Source: Cycas panzhihuaensis (lineage: Eukaryota > Cycadophyta). Taken from it: a stretch of 64,000 bases of DNA. This document shows, piece after piece, positions 10,264 to 21,334 of the stretch. Numbering within the stretch: the stretch's first letter is position 1; the number at the start of each line of letters is the position of its first letter. The notes below the pieces were generated by a model. The model ran no database searches. It was not told where the DNA came from and saw only the letters and a program-made list of their open reading frames with translations. The translations under genes were made by a program, and so were the position numbers. The stretch spans positions 58,845,741-58,909,740 of the forward strand of contig CM041465.1 in NCBI GenBank assembly GCA_023213395.1, written 5' to 3'.

Positions 10264-13200
10264 ATGGCAAAACTAGCAGGTGCAAAGTTCGAGGTAGAGA
10301 AATTCAATGGCAAGAACAACTTTGAGTTGTGGAAGCTAAAAGCACATGATGTTCTTGTATAGTAGGGTTTGTATAAATCCCTTGCAAGTAAATCAAAGAA
10401 ACCCGTAGGGATGGATGATGATGAATGGGATGACTTAGACAAAAAGACACTTAACACAATACGATTGTGCTTGGCAGATGAAGTCTTATTTAACATCGCA
10501 GGGGAGTAGACAGTAGTAGGATTATGGACCTGGTTGGAAGGCTTGTATATGACCAAATTAGTAACGAATTAAATCTACCTGAAGAGGCAACTGTACTCAT
10601 TACGGATAAAGGAAGGTACAAAAATTGCTGACCATCTAAATATTTTCAATACTCTTATTTGTCAATTGACTAGTATCGATGTTAAAATTGAGGATGAAGA
10701 CAAGGTTGTTAACTTGTTATGCTTATTACCTGAATCCTAGGATAATATTGTCACCTCAATTAGTTTTAGCACTACAAATGTATTGGATTATGATTCTGTT
10801 GTGAGTGTTTTGTTAATGGAAGAAGTGCAGAGGAAGTCTAGTCTTGAAACCTCCACACTAGAAGCTATGATGGCAAGGGGTAGAACGATTGAGAGAGGAC
10901 AAAACTCTAGGGATATATCGAGGTCCAAGTCAAAGAGCAAAAAGAGTAATCTTAGATGTTGGCACTATAATAAGATCGATCACCTCAAGAATGATTGCTA
11001 CAAAAGGAAGGAGTTCCAGAAAAAAGAAGATCCTGCCAAGGAGGTGAATCAGGTGGAGTCAAATCAAGGTATGGATGATGATGTCTTGGTTGCTTATAAT
11101 ATTTCTCGTTATCACCATGACTAGTTGTTAAATTCAGGTGATTCACACCACATGTGTCCACACAAGAGTTGGTTCTCATCATACCAACCTCTTGATGATG
11201 GTGATGTGCTTATGGGGAATGAAGTTTCTTGTAAGAAAGTGGGCATCGATAGCATCAGGATTAAGATGTTTGATGGGGTAGTGAGAACATTAACTAAGGT
11301 TAGACATGTACCTGATCTGAAAAGGAATCTGATTTCCTTAGGTGAACTAGATTCGGGTGGTTATAAACATATAGGTCATGAAGGAGTCCTAAAGGTGTCA
11401 AAGGGTGCCTTGGTTGTTATGAAATCCTTAAAGAAAGGAAATCTTTACATTTTAGTGGGAAGTACAGATGTCAGCCAAGCAACTACAACATTAAAGACTG
11501 CAGAAGATTCAGCTCAGTTATGGCATCAGAGACTTAGGCACATAAGTGAGAGAGGACTTAAGGTGCTAATAAACTGTAAGTTGCTTCATAGCTTGCAGCT
11601 TTCAAACTTGGCTTTCTATAGACATTGTGTTTTTGGAAAACAATGTAGACTCAGGTTTAAAGTATGAAGTCACACTAGTAAAGGCATTCTAGATTACATA
11701 CATTCAGATGTATGGGGACCAACTGCTAAAATATCTTGTGGAAGATCATTGTATTTTGTCACATTTATAGATGATTACTCCAGGAAGGTATGGGTCTATT
11801 TTTTGAAAAGGAAATCTGAAGTGTTTAGTATGTTTAAGTAGTTCAAGACTCTAGTTGAGAACAACACTAGTAAGACAATCAAATGTTTAAGAACTGACAA
11901 TGGTAATGAGTTTAACTCTTTGGAATTTGAGAACTATAACAGAGAAGTTGGGATCAAAACACACAATACTACTAGCTATACTCCGCAGTAAAATGGCATT
12001 GTTGAGAGCATGAATAGGACACTCTTGGAAAGAGCAAGAAGCATGCTAAGTAATATAGGAGTGGAGCAGGGCTTATGGGTAAAAGTTGTTCAAATAGCTT
12101 GCTATCTGGTAAACAGGTCACCATCACTTGCAATAAATTACAAGATTCCTAAAGAGGTATGGACTAGACATCCATGTGATTATTCAAATTTAAAAGTTTT
12201 TGGTTATGATGCTTATGCCTGGACTGATAAAAGTAAATGTTCAAAGTTGGACCCAAAATCCAAGAGATATATCTTTGTTGGTTATGATGATAAGGATGGT
12301 GTGAAGGGATACAAGTTGTGGGATCTTACTGCCCACAAAATCACCATTAACATAGATGTCGTATTTGATGAATCTCCCCTTGTAAAATCAGAGAGTGGAG
12401 AAGTTAAAATAAAATAGGAGCAGCAAGCTGAACATCAACAAGTTAAGTTTGAAATGTAGCCATCTATGGAATCAGAAGAGCACGAAGATCTTTTTAAAGA
12501 TGAATCAGCAGCTGATTCAGAGGAGTATGTGGACACTCCTCTGCCAATAGTTAGAAGATCTACATGAGTTAGTCATCCACCTGACAGGTACAACCCTTCT
12601 ATTTCTATTGCTTTGGTTTCTAATGATGGTGAGCCCACATGTTATTAATAAGCAGTAGATGATATCCATGGTGAGAAGTGGAAAAGGGCTATGCAGGAAG
12701 AGATAGATGCTTTGAAGAAAAATAATTCATAGGACTTGGTAGAACTTCCGCATGGTACGAAGATTGTTGGTTGCAAGTGGGTTTTTAAAAAGAAAATAGA
12801 TGTTGATAGAAAGGTTGATAAATACAGGGCAAGACTGGTGGCTAAAGGTTTTGCACAAAAAGTAGGTATTGACTTTCATGAGATCTTTTCACTAATTGTC
12901 AAACTTGTTTTAATTCGAGTACTACTATCATTGGTAGCTTCTCTTGATTTGGAGTTGGAGTAGTTAGATGTAAAAATAACTTTTCTACATGGAGATTTAG
13001 ATGAGGAGATCTATACGGATCAACCAGAAGGGTTTGTACAATATGGCAGGAAAAGACTCGTTTACAGGCTCAAGAAATTATTGTATGGCCTGAAGCAATC
13101 ACCCAGGCAGTGGTACAAGAAGTTTGATGCCTTCATGGAGAGCCAAAATTTCAAAAGAAGTGAGTATGATCATTGTGTTTACTTTAAATTTATGGACAAT

Positions 13201-14181
13201 GGCTTACTCATTATCTTGGTATTATATGTTGATGATATGCTGGTTGCAAGCAAGAGCATGGAAGAAATCAATAAGTTAAAGGCTCAATTGGCTAGGACTT
13301 TTGATATGAAGGATCTAGGAGCTGCAAAACAAATCTTAGGCATAGAGATACATAGAGATAGGAGAAATAGTAAGCTATGGTTATCACAGTAGAAATACGT
13401 GGAGAAGGTGCTAACCAAGTTTGGTATGGCAAATGTGAAACCAGTGAGTATCCTATTGGCTTCCCACTTCAAGCTTTCTTCGAATATGAGTCCTAGTAGT
13501 GAAGAAGAAAAGGCTTATATATCTCGTGTGCCTTATGCCAGTGCAATAAGAAGTTTGATGTATGCCATGATATGTACAAGACCTGATATTTCACATGCAG
13601 TCAGTGTAGTTAGCAGGTTTACGGAAAATCCAAGAAAGGAACATTGGGCTGCAGTGAAATAGGTGCTTCGGTATTTGAGAGGCATGAGTGACTACTGCAT
13701 CACCTTTCGAGGTACAAGTAATCAGGTTTATGGATATGTTGATTCAGACTTTGTAGGAGATTTAGACAAAAGAAGGTCTACTTCAGGTTATGTTTTTACT
13801 CTTGCAAATGATCCAGTTAGTTGGATGTCCAAATTATAGAGCACAATTGCACTATCAACCACGGAAGCTGAATATGTTGCTACAGCACATGCTTGTAAAG
13901 AAGCAATCTGGTTACAGGGTCTATTGGTTGAGCTTGGAAGGAGACAGAAAAATGTAAAGGTATTTTGTGATAATCAAAGTGCCATTTACTTAGCCAAGAA
14001 TCCAACTTATCACAGTAGAACAAAGTATATTGCTCTTAAGTACCATTTTGTTAGACAAATTGTGGAAGTAGGTGGAGTGGCACTTGAGAAGATTCACACC
14101 AATCAGAATTATGCTGATATATTCACAAAACCAATACCATTAGAGAAGTTCAAATGGTGTTTGACTTCTCTTGGCTTGTAG
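10264..14181 (+). pseudogene. Copia gag-pol polyprotein, one frame with stops
   Basis: A single reading frame of 1,306 codons runs from ATG 10264 to TAG 14181 with no frameshift, broken only by roughly 18 in-frame stops. Gag opens MAKLAGAKFEVEKFNGKNNF and has a zinc knuckle near 10957-11000 (CWHYNKIDHLKNDC, second Cys replaced by Tyr). The protease site reads LNSGDSHHM (near 11130) instead of LDSGASHHM. Integrase has WHQRLRH, HCVFGKQC, YIHSDVWGP, DDYSR and LRTDNGNEF. RT has KYRARLVAKGFAQK and YVDDML. RNase H has STTEAEYVA, CDNQSAI and DIFTKPI. About a dozen stops are TAG at positions where the family has CAG (Gln) or TGG (Trp). The element no longer encodes a working protein. Confidence 0.92.
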
Positions 14182-14227
14182 AAAAGATGATGAAGGGTCC
14201 AATAAAGGTATCGGATAATTGTTGTCA

Positions 14228-14237
14228 AGGTGGAGAT
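14228..14237 (+). promoter_or_regulatory. Copia polypurine tract
   Basis: AGGTGGAGAT lies directly before the 3' LTR and after the polyprotein stop at 14181. Confidence 0.7.
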
Positions 14238-14880
14238 TGTTGAATATTATAGCAATAATATTTTAGGGCTAAACTTTTAGCATGTTTTTGGTGTGGTTTC
14301 CCCCCTAATCTTTCTCGAGGGGTTCAAAGGGGGGCGGGAGCCCCCATTAGCTAAGGGGTGCGGGGGGCGTGGAATGCCCCTCGCTAAGAGGGGGTTCGGG
14401 GCAAATAGCCCCCGACCCAAAAAATTGGCCCTATAAACCATATTAAAATGTAAAGAGAATCATGGTCATTCGATACAAATACCCTAGATTCTATAGTTGA
14501 GATTTATGCCTTGGATGTCCCTCTTATGTAGCCTGATTTAGGGCTTTTTCTTATTATGTTGTATGTAATGTAATGTACTGTGATGAGGGCAATGGTTGGT
14601 TGTTGTTCCTGAGAGCACTTTGCTACTGAGATATATTATTTCTCCATTCTATAGCAATAAAGATTGATACCTTTCCTATTTGGATATTTCCCTAGTATAC
14701 TGCTAGGATTTTACCACGTTATATTGGGTGCATATGTGATGTTTGGCTTTCATTTTCATGTTATTATATAATCTCTTATTTTAGAACTTGCATGTAATTT
14801 TAAGTTTCGATTTCTATAACTAGTTGCAAGAATGTAATAGATCTTGGTGGTAGTTAAAGGGTTGGGACCTTGTATTCTCA
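14238..14880 (+). repeat. Copia 3' LTR
   Basis: 643 bp, TGTTGAATATTA to TTGTATTCTCA, aligning end to end with 9553-10188. It is followed by the right ATAAT duplication. Confidence 0.95.
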
Positions 14881-14885
14881 ATAAT

Positions 14886-17093
14886 AATGACACTTAGAAT
14901 AGTTCTTTCTTCAGTTAACTCACTAGGTTGAAACAAATCACATCAGTAGAATCATATACCGATGAGTTCTAAGCACTCCAAAATTGAGTTATCTAATAAC
15001 TTGATTGGCATACCTTAGTTGATATTTACATATTGGGGCTTAAGGGGCATATCTAGATGCACTTAAAATCTTGAACCTTTTACTCCTTAAAGGGCATCAT
15101 CTCTACCACTAGAGTAGTTGAAAAGGAGTTTGTCATAGAACACACCCCCACCTTTAGGCAGGAGTCTAATTAGTGTCAACACCCCCCATTTTCTAGATCA
15201 ATAATAGTAACACCCTCAACTAGAAGAAACTCATCACCCTTAAGCAAACTCTACTAGATGACTTATTTACGTCTTATTTATAGAAGTAGATCATTGGATA
15301 AAGATTGGTTTATATGTCAAATGTTCAAAAAAATTGACCTTAATCCATACTAAGGTGTTTAAGGGAAGGTGAATAATTTTCACAGTCAGCCTAGACTTGG
15401 ATGACAATTTTGAAATTAAAGAAGAGCTTGAGCATGATGATGAGCCCTTAAAAGATTTATCACCACCTAACCCCTACAATGAAATCTCCCTATCTGTTGT
15501 TTCCTCTACTTCCTGTCCAGAACCACTTTGGATGAAAGGGACCCTTTGAAAATTACTCATTTCAATATTGATTAATAATGGTGCATCTTTAAATTTTATT
15601 AATATCTCTATAGCTCATCAATTAAACCTTTATATTCTTCCCAAAACTAGATTTACTTGTTCTTACCTATCCACTAGGCATTGTATTACATTGAAATAAT
15701 TAAAAACCTTCATTTCCAAATTGGCACTTATTGACTCACTTCAAATTTTTACACCTTATCAATAGGAGGATCTAACACCATTCTTAGAGTCCAATGGCTC
15801 TAAACTCTAGGAACATATACTATGAACAACTCCTCTAATAATTCCTTTATTTTATTTAAAGACCACATGGGGTAAACACATAAACTATATGGCATCTAAT
15901 CTCTTCTTAATCGAGTTGTATCTCCTAAGCAAATACACAAGCATTTGAATAATAGCATCAGCTATATTGTTTGAATCAATAATATCCAACATAATGGTAA
16001 CATTCACCCACACATCCATAACCTTCTCTACAAATACTAATATATATTTGCTCCACTTCTTGTAACACCCCCCTAGATCATGGTTTCTACCATTCCATTC
16101 GCCTCAAAACCCCTCATAATCCCATCATCCTTTGCTTATATAGAAATTTATATTTTTTAAAAAATAAAATTAGGAAAATTACAAATGAGTTAGAATGGAT
16201 ATCATATAGCCCAATAAAATCCCTTATAATGTATCTATTATCCTGGTTAGGGAAAAAGGTGGATCTTTTGGCCTCTGTATCCATGACCTCAATAAGATCA
16301 TGATCAAGAGTAAATTTCCTACACCTTGAATTGATAATATTCTTAATGAGATATATGGGACCACAATTTTCTCTAAGCTAGACCTTCAATCTGAGTATTA
16401 CCAAATTCCTATCACCCTAGAAGATAGTCCCAAAACTACTTTTTGCATACATCATGGGCACATCAAATTTCAAGTAATACCTTTCGGTCTTTATAATGCT
16501 CCAACAACATTCTAGGCCTTTATAAATAAAATCCTTGCACTATATCTTCAAAAATTTGTTTATTTTTTTGATAATATCCTAGTATATAGCCTAATTTTAC
16601 AAACTCACCTCTAACATCTAAATACCATTCTTTAGATCCTCAATCATCATAAACTCTATACCAAGTTATCTAAATATGAGCTTGAAAATTTTGAGCTTCA
16701 ATGTTTGGGCCATATCATTTTATCAGATGGAGTCCAAGTTGACCCAGATAAAATTTCTATTATTAACACTTAGCCAAAACCCAAAAATCTCACCCAAATT
16801 AGAGCTTTCTTAGGTCTCATAGGGTTCTACCACTAGTTTATATGAAGCAACGGCTCTATCACTACCCCACTAACAAACCTACTCTGAAAAGATGCCTTTT
16901 ATAGTCTTTAGAGGTAGACTTGGCCTTTGATAACCTTAAGGCTATCATGACTTATACCCTTGTTTTAGCTACCCCAAATTTCTTAGAGCCCTTCCAATTG
17001 GAATGTGATGTATTAGGTTCTAGTTTAGGTGTTATTCTTATGAAAGACTTTCATCCTATAACATTTGAAAGCAATAAACTTAAACATTGTAAA
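14886..17093 (+). pseudogene. Gypsy 2 gag end, protease, RT, RNase H start
   Basis: Gag resumes with SSFFS.LTRLKQITSVESYT. An acidic linker at about 15390-15470 (EELEHDDEPLKDLSPP) leads to the protease (ISILINNGASLNFINIS, near 15565-15610; family DSGAS). RT is recognisable from 16250: [44 protein letters not shown], then FFDNILVYS where the family has FFDDILVYS, a Gly-to-Ala-type G to A change at the catalytic pair. The connection and RNase H start are at 16700-17093 (AFLGLIGFYH, LECDVLGSSLGVILM). The frame stops at KHCKC because the next element is inserted there. Confidence 0.8.
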
Positions 17094-17662
17094 TGTAGCA
17101 TTCTCAAAATAAAAAAGGAAGTCAATTTTATAAGAGAATTTATTATTATAAAGTTAGTTTTTAGGAGAATTAAAAGAAGAATCATTTATTTTATTTCATT
17201 ATGAAGTCAATTTTCTGGAGGAAAAAAACGAGTTAGGTTTTTTAAGGTTATAAATATAAGAGCCTTCCTCATTTATAAGATAATATTGGAGAATTTTGTA
17301 TATTAGTATAATGGCTTCATGCCATTAGGGCCTTGTGCCTATTGTAGGGTTGCTCTCACCTAAAAGAGAGTTCAACACTGCTAGACAATTTGTATTAAGT
17401 GCTATTATTTTGTTATTATTATTTCTTATTTTCATATGTTATTATGAACAATGTATGAATGATATATGTTTCTACTAAAATCATATTTTATAAGGGCTTA
17501 CCACTGCTCTATATATTATGAATGTGTAAAATATTAGAAAATTACTATTGTAATCATCTAACATTATTATTTAGATAAATATTATGTGTGAATATATGTC
17601 AATATTTCATTATCTGTTGACATATTACTTCTATTCTATTGTTTGCAAGTGTGCTTGGTACA
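17094..17662 (+). repeat. Left LTR of the three-LTR element
   Basis: Begins TGTAGCATTCTCAAAATAAA and ends CTTGGTACA. It matches 20761-21329 along its length with the same total length. The sequence right after it (CATCACCTCATC) is not a PBS. Confidence 0.88.
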
Positions 17663-18735
17663 CATCACCTCATCACATGTTCAACCTAATTTAATTAAAT
17701 TGATCCTTTAAAAAAATATAAACCTAAGTCACCAAAAATCTTCTATGCTAAATATTTATCCATAATGTCGACTTTACTCATGGCACAACAATATGCTATC
17801 GTGATCCGAACTTTTCTAGAAACCCTGGGCATTAGTTTCCTTCATGCTTTTAAATGACCCTTTCAAAGTTAAAGAGGTACTTCTACAATGAATAATTTCA
17901 TGTGATGATGGCTAAATTATAGATACGAGCCTGTGTATATGCCTCTATGTACTTCCACTAGATATATTGCTCCTTGCATTTCAAAGCAAGGTTATTGAAC
18001 ATATATAAGTATGTTAGAGAGCTAAATGCAACCAAGATTCGATTTAAGTACCTTAGACAATTATTCAAATAGTTTACATTCTGTGCGAGTGATGGCAGTT
18101 AATTCATGCTCTTGTGCAACAAGCCAAGCTTCCCATCTCTTAACCTTGTCACTATTATGTAAAGCATATATGTAATTGTAGGTGTATGCCACTAAAGTAG
18201 GGTGAATTTCCTTAAAAAAAGAAAATTATAGAGATCAAGTCTTCATAGGGGGCTTTTCTTTTAAGTTATATGATCATACTCTATCCAAGTTTCCTAATCC
18301 CATAGGCATGTGACCCTTACCAACCTAAGTTATCCCTGATGATGCACAGACAAAGCAGGAAAATTAGATGAAGGGATCCCTCACCTTGCTACCTGTCATT
18401 GAAGGTTGTCTAGAGCTTACTTCAATCATGCCATGTTGGGATCAACACTCTTGAGTCAAGAATAATGTTCTACAAGTTATCGGGTAGTGGGCAAACCTTT
18501 CATGAAGTCTAGAGGTACTCTAATTGATGGTCTCTTGATGGCACTTTTATGGGTATAACCCTATGATACATAATGACCTTTCCTCATGAACTAGATTTGT
18601 GTTCATTTTGCTCTAAACTTTTCCTAATAAAACTTAGTTTCTCTGATAACCTTACTTTGATTTTGGTCATCACTAATAGTAGTGAATGAGGCTCTAATTT
18701 TATTCTCAATAATAACACGTGACTCTAATACCAGT
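17663..18735 (-). other. Internal sequence of a minus-oriented relative
   Basis: Read on the minus strand this follows the PBS at 18721-18735, so it should be the leader or gag-proximal part of an element of the same family. I could not recognise a protein in it. Short charged frames (MTKIKVRLSEKLSFIRKSLE) occur near its start. It ends abruptly at the plus-oriented left LTR. Confidence 0.45.
18721..18735 (-). promoter_or_regulatory. Primer-binding site of the inverted LTR
   Basis: On the minus strand the LTR end CTACA is followed by ACTGGTATTAGAGTC, close to the initiator-Met PBS. This is the only PBS seen in the 17094-21329 element, and it faces left. Confidence 0.75.
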
Positions 18736-19272
18736 TGTAGTGGGCCCACTTGTAAACAATAGAACAAAAATAATATGTCTAGTAGATAATAGAATATTGG
18801 CATACATTCACATATAATATTTATCCAAATAATAATACTAGTAAATTACAATAGTAATTTTCTAATATTTTCCACATTCATAGCAGATAGAACAATAGTA
18901 AATCCTTATAAAACATGATTTTAGCATAGACATATATCATTTACATATTGATAACATCAACATATGAAATAAGGAATGATAATAACAGAATAATATCACA
19001 TGATACAAAATGTCTAGCATTGTTAAACCCTCTTCAAGGGGAGAGTGACCATCCAGCAAGCATAAGGCCCTAATGGCATGAAGCTATTTTACCAATATAC
19101 AGAATTCTCCAAGATTGTCTTACAAATGAGGAAGACTTTTCTATTTATAGCCTTCAGAAACCTAACTCATTTTTTCCTTCTAAAAATTTAACTTTATAAT
19201 AAAACAAAATAAATTATTCTTCTTTTAATTCTCCTAAGAATTAACTTCCTTTTTTATTTTAGGAATGTTACA
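18736..19272 (-). repeat. Inverted third LTR of the same family
   Basis: The reverse complement begins TGTAACATTCCTAAAATAAA and ends CCCACTACA. It aligns throughout with 17094-17662 and 20761-21329, with a gap of about 30 bases near its start. It is separated from the left LTR by 1.07 kb, so the pair could fold into a long hairpin if transcribed together. Confidence 0.88.
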
Positions 19273-19549
19273 TGACATGACATATGGCTAAGCTCTCAAA
19301 AGGGTTAATAAAAGAATATTTCTTTTTATTCTTTTTTAGTTTTATTTTTCAAAGGGGGTGCTTGGATGTTTTTGTCTATAACTCTGACTAAAGGTACCAA
19401 ATTACAGTGTTGTCTGAACCATTAGGTTCTTGGTTCATAGATGATCATTACGAGTGGTCATATATGATAGTTTTATCCAATGAAGAATATATATTTTTAT
19501 CATAAAAGTTATATTTTTTATTGATCAAGAGATTATTGAGTGGTTATTT

Positions 19550-20745
19550 TAGACATGAATAGATGTTTGACCTTTTTGAGCCCAATGAAAACATCAATAC
19601 AAGAGAATGGGTCGAATGGGTTGAAATTCAAAATCAATTCACGAGGAGTATAAAAAGTAAAGATTATTGGCTAGACTTAGAATTATTCTCAAGAGAAAAA
19701 GCTTCTAATTAGTTCATTAATTGATCCAACTAATCAATAAGATGCACCTATTCATTTTGGTTTTAACATGCATTTATCAAAGCTTTTGGATGAAAAGAAA
19801 AAGATCATCATTATACCCTCAAGCAAGCTGTGGATACTGAAGTATCAAAGTAACTAGATGAAAGGGTAGAAGTAAAAGAAGGAGAAAAAGAAGAAAAAAC
19901 TATTAATGAAGAAATCTCAGAGACTTTACAGGAAAATGAACAAGAACTAGTTCAGGGAGAACAACATGACTACATAGAAGATTTGAAGTAGGCACATATG
20001 AAAGAAGAGTTTCAAATTAAGATCAAGAAAGAGACTCAAGGTGAAGTTACATAGGAGCAACATGAAGACATAGAAGAACAAGTGAAAGAATAACTAAATT
20101 TTGAAGAATCTCAACAAACTTCATGTAAGGTACTCATTGATCCTATGTTGCACATGTACATTTTGTTTGGTAGTTTAATTTGTCCTCTCTCTTTCCTAAG
20201 TTTAATAGAAATAGAAAAGCCCTCTTTTCCCCATCCCATAATTAACCACAATTCCAATCCCCTTAACTCTAGTCTTTTTGTAGGATAAATCCTAATTCCC
20301 CTTCACAATCCTAGTTCATCTCTTTACTTGTGTACTCCTTCACCCCTTACAGACCAACCTCAATAGGATATTCTACAATTTTAATTTGTTCATTAGGTTT
20401 CATCAATCCATGAACCTGACGATTAATTCTTTTTATAAAATCCTTACTTCTCCTAGCATAAACCATTCCATCTGAAAATAAAATATACAAACACAAGAAA
20501 AAATTAGAATGAGACATTTGACACATCTCACAATTCCTAGGATCCTTCTGATACATAACAAGATATAATATGTACCTAGCCCCATGAACAAATATCGAAA
20601 AATTTAAGATGTTTGCCAACAAAATTCTATAAAAGATGTAAGATCAAGCCAAATCTGTGTAACATACAAGATCTAGCAGATGGTGACTAGAAGATTAGAC
20701 TGAATTACATGTGGTTCTCAACACTTGGAGGGCAAAGTATCATTT
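19550..20745 (+). pseudogene. Glutamate/lysine-rich coding remnant
   Basis: Between the inverted LTR and the polypurine tract one frame reads LSKLLDEKKK, then EVKEGEKEEKTINEEISETL, KEEFQIKIKKETQGEV and HEDIEEQVKE, with occasional TAG stops. It is followed by a hydrophobic stretch (MYILFGSLICPLSFLSLIEI, about 20155-20215). It resembles no gag, protease, RT or integrase I know. The strong frame-specific Glu/Lys content suggests it was once translated. It might be a gag-like or accessory ORF of this family. I do not assign a function. Confidence 0.45.
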
Positions 20746-20760
20746 TAAGGGGAGGGGAAT

Positions 20761-21329
20761 TGTAGTGTTCCTAAAATAAAAAAGAAGTTAGTTTTATAAG
20801 AGAATTTATTATTATGAAGTCAGTTTTTAGGAGAATTAAAAGAAGAATAATTTATTTTATTTTATTATGAAGTTAATTTGTTGGAGGGATAAAATGGATT
20901 GGGTTTTTTAATGTTATAAATAAAAGAGCCTTCCTCATTTGTAAGACAATCTTGAAGACTTTTGTATGTTAGTAAAATGGCTTTGTACTATTAGGGCCTC
21001 ATGCCTACTTAAGAGTCACTCTTACCTTGAAGAGGATTCAACATTGTTAGACATTTTGTATCAAGTGCTATTATTTTGTTATTATTATTCCTTATTTTCA
21101 TATCTTGCTATTATCAATGTATGAATGATATATGCCTATATTGAAATCATGTTTTATGAGGGTTTACTACTGTTTTATCTACTATAAATGTGAAAAATAT
21201 TGAAAAATTATTATTGTAATGTGCTAATATTATTGTTTGGATAAAAATTATTTGTGAATGTATGTTAATATTCCATTATCTGCTAGATATATTGCTTCTA
21301 TTCTAGTGTTTGCAAATGGGCCTGCTACA
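20761..21329 (+). repeat. Right LTR of the three-LTR element
   Basis: 569 bp, TGTAGTGTTCCTAAAATAAA to GCCTGCTACA, preceded by a polypurine tract and followed by ATAAA. Confidence 0.9.
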
Positions 21330-21334
21330 ATAAA

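Larger units (their letters stand above)
9553..14880 (+). mobile_element. Complete Ty1/copia element inserted in gypsy 2 gag
   Basis: 5,328 bp with two LTRs (9553-10188 and 14238-14880), TG...CA ends, PBS, polypurine tract, and a perfect 5 bp duplication ATAAT (9548-9552 and 14881-14885). Domain order gag, protease, integrase, RT, RNase H is that of Ty1/copia. RT and integrase motifs resemble the Tork/Tnt1 group (YGLKQSPRQWYKKFD, SEYDHCVYFK); that lineage assignment is an inference. It is the best preserved transposon in the window, but in-frame stops make it non-autonomous. Confidence 0.95.
17094..21329 (+). mobile_element. Non-autonomous LTR element with three LTRs
   Basis: 4,236 bp, flanked by 569 bp direct LTRs (17094-17662 and 20761-21329) and by GTAAA (17089-17093) / ATAAA (21330-21334). 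It lies in the gypsy 2 RNase H, whose frame continues right after it (CYLSIYKNEI, YLLGSQFTILTNHNNLRY). No protease, RT or integrase could be found inside. The internal part holds a third LTR copy in reverse orientation (18736-19272) with its own PBS, then a glutamate-rich coding remnant and a polypurine tract (AAGGGGAGGGGAAT, 20747-20760). No PBS follows the left LTR. It is therefore a rearranged, non-autonomous member. Confidence 0.85.

Noticed and set aside
10128-10556. 142-codon minus-strand ORF
   Set aside because: Antisense shadow of the copia LTR end, PBS and gag; it crosses the LTR boundary and resembles no family.
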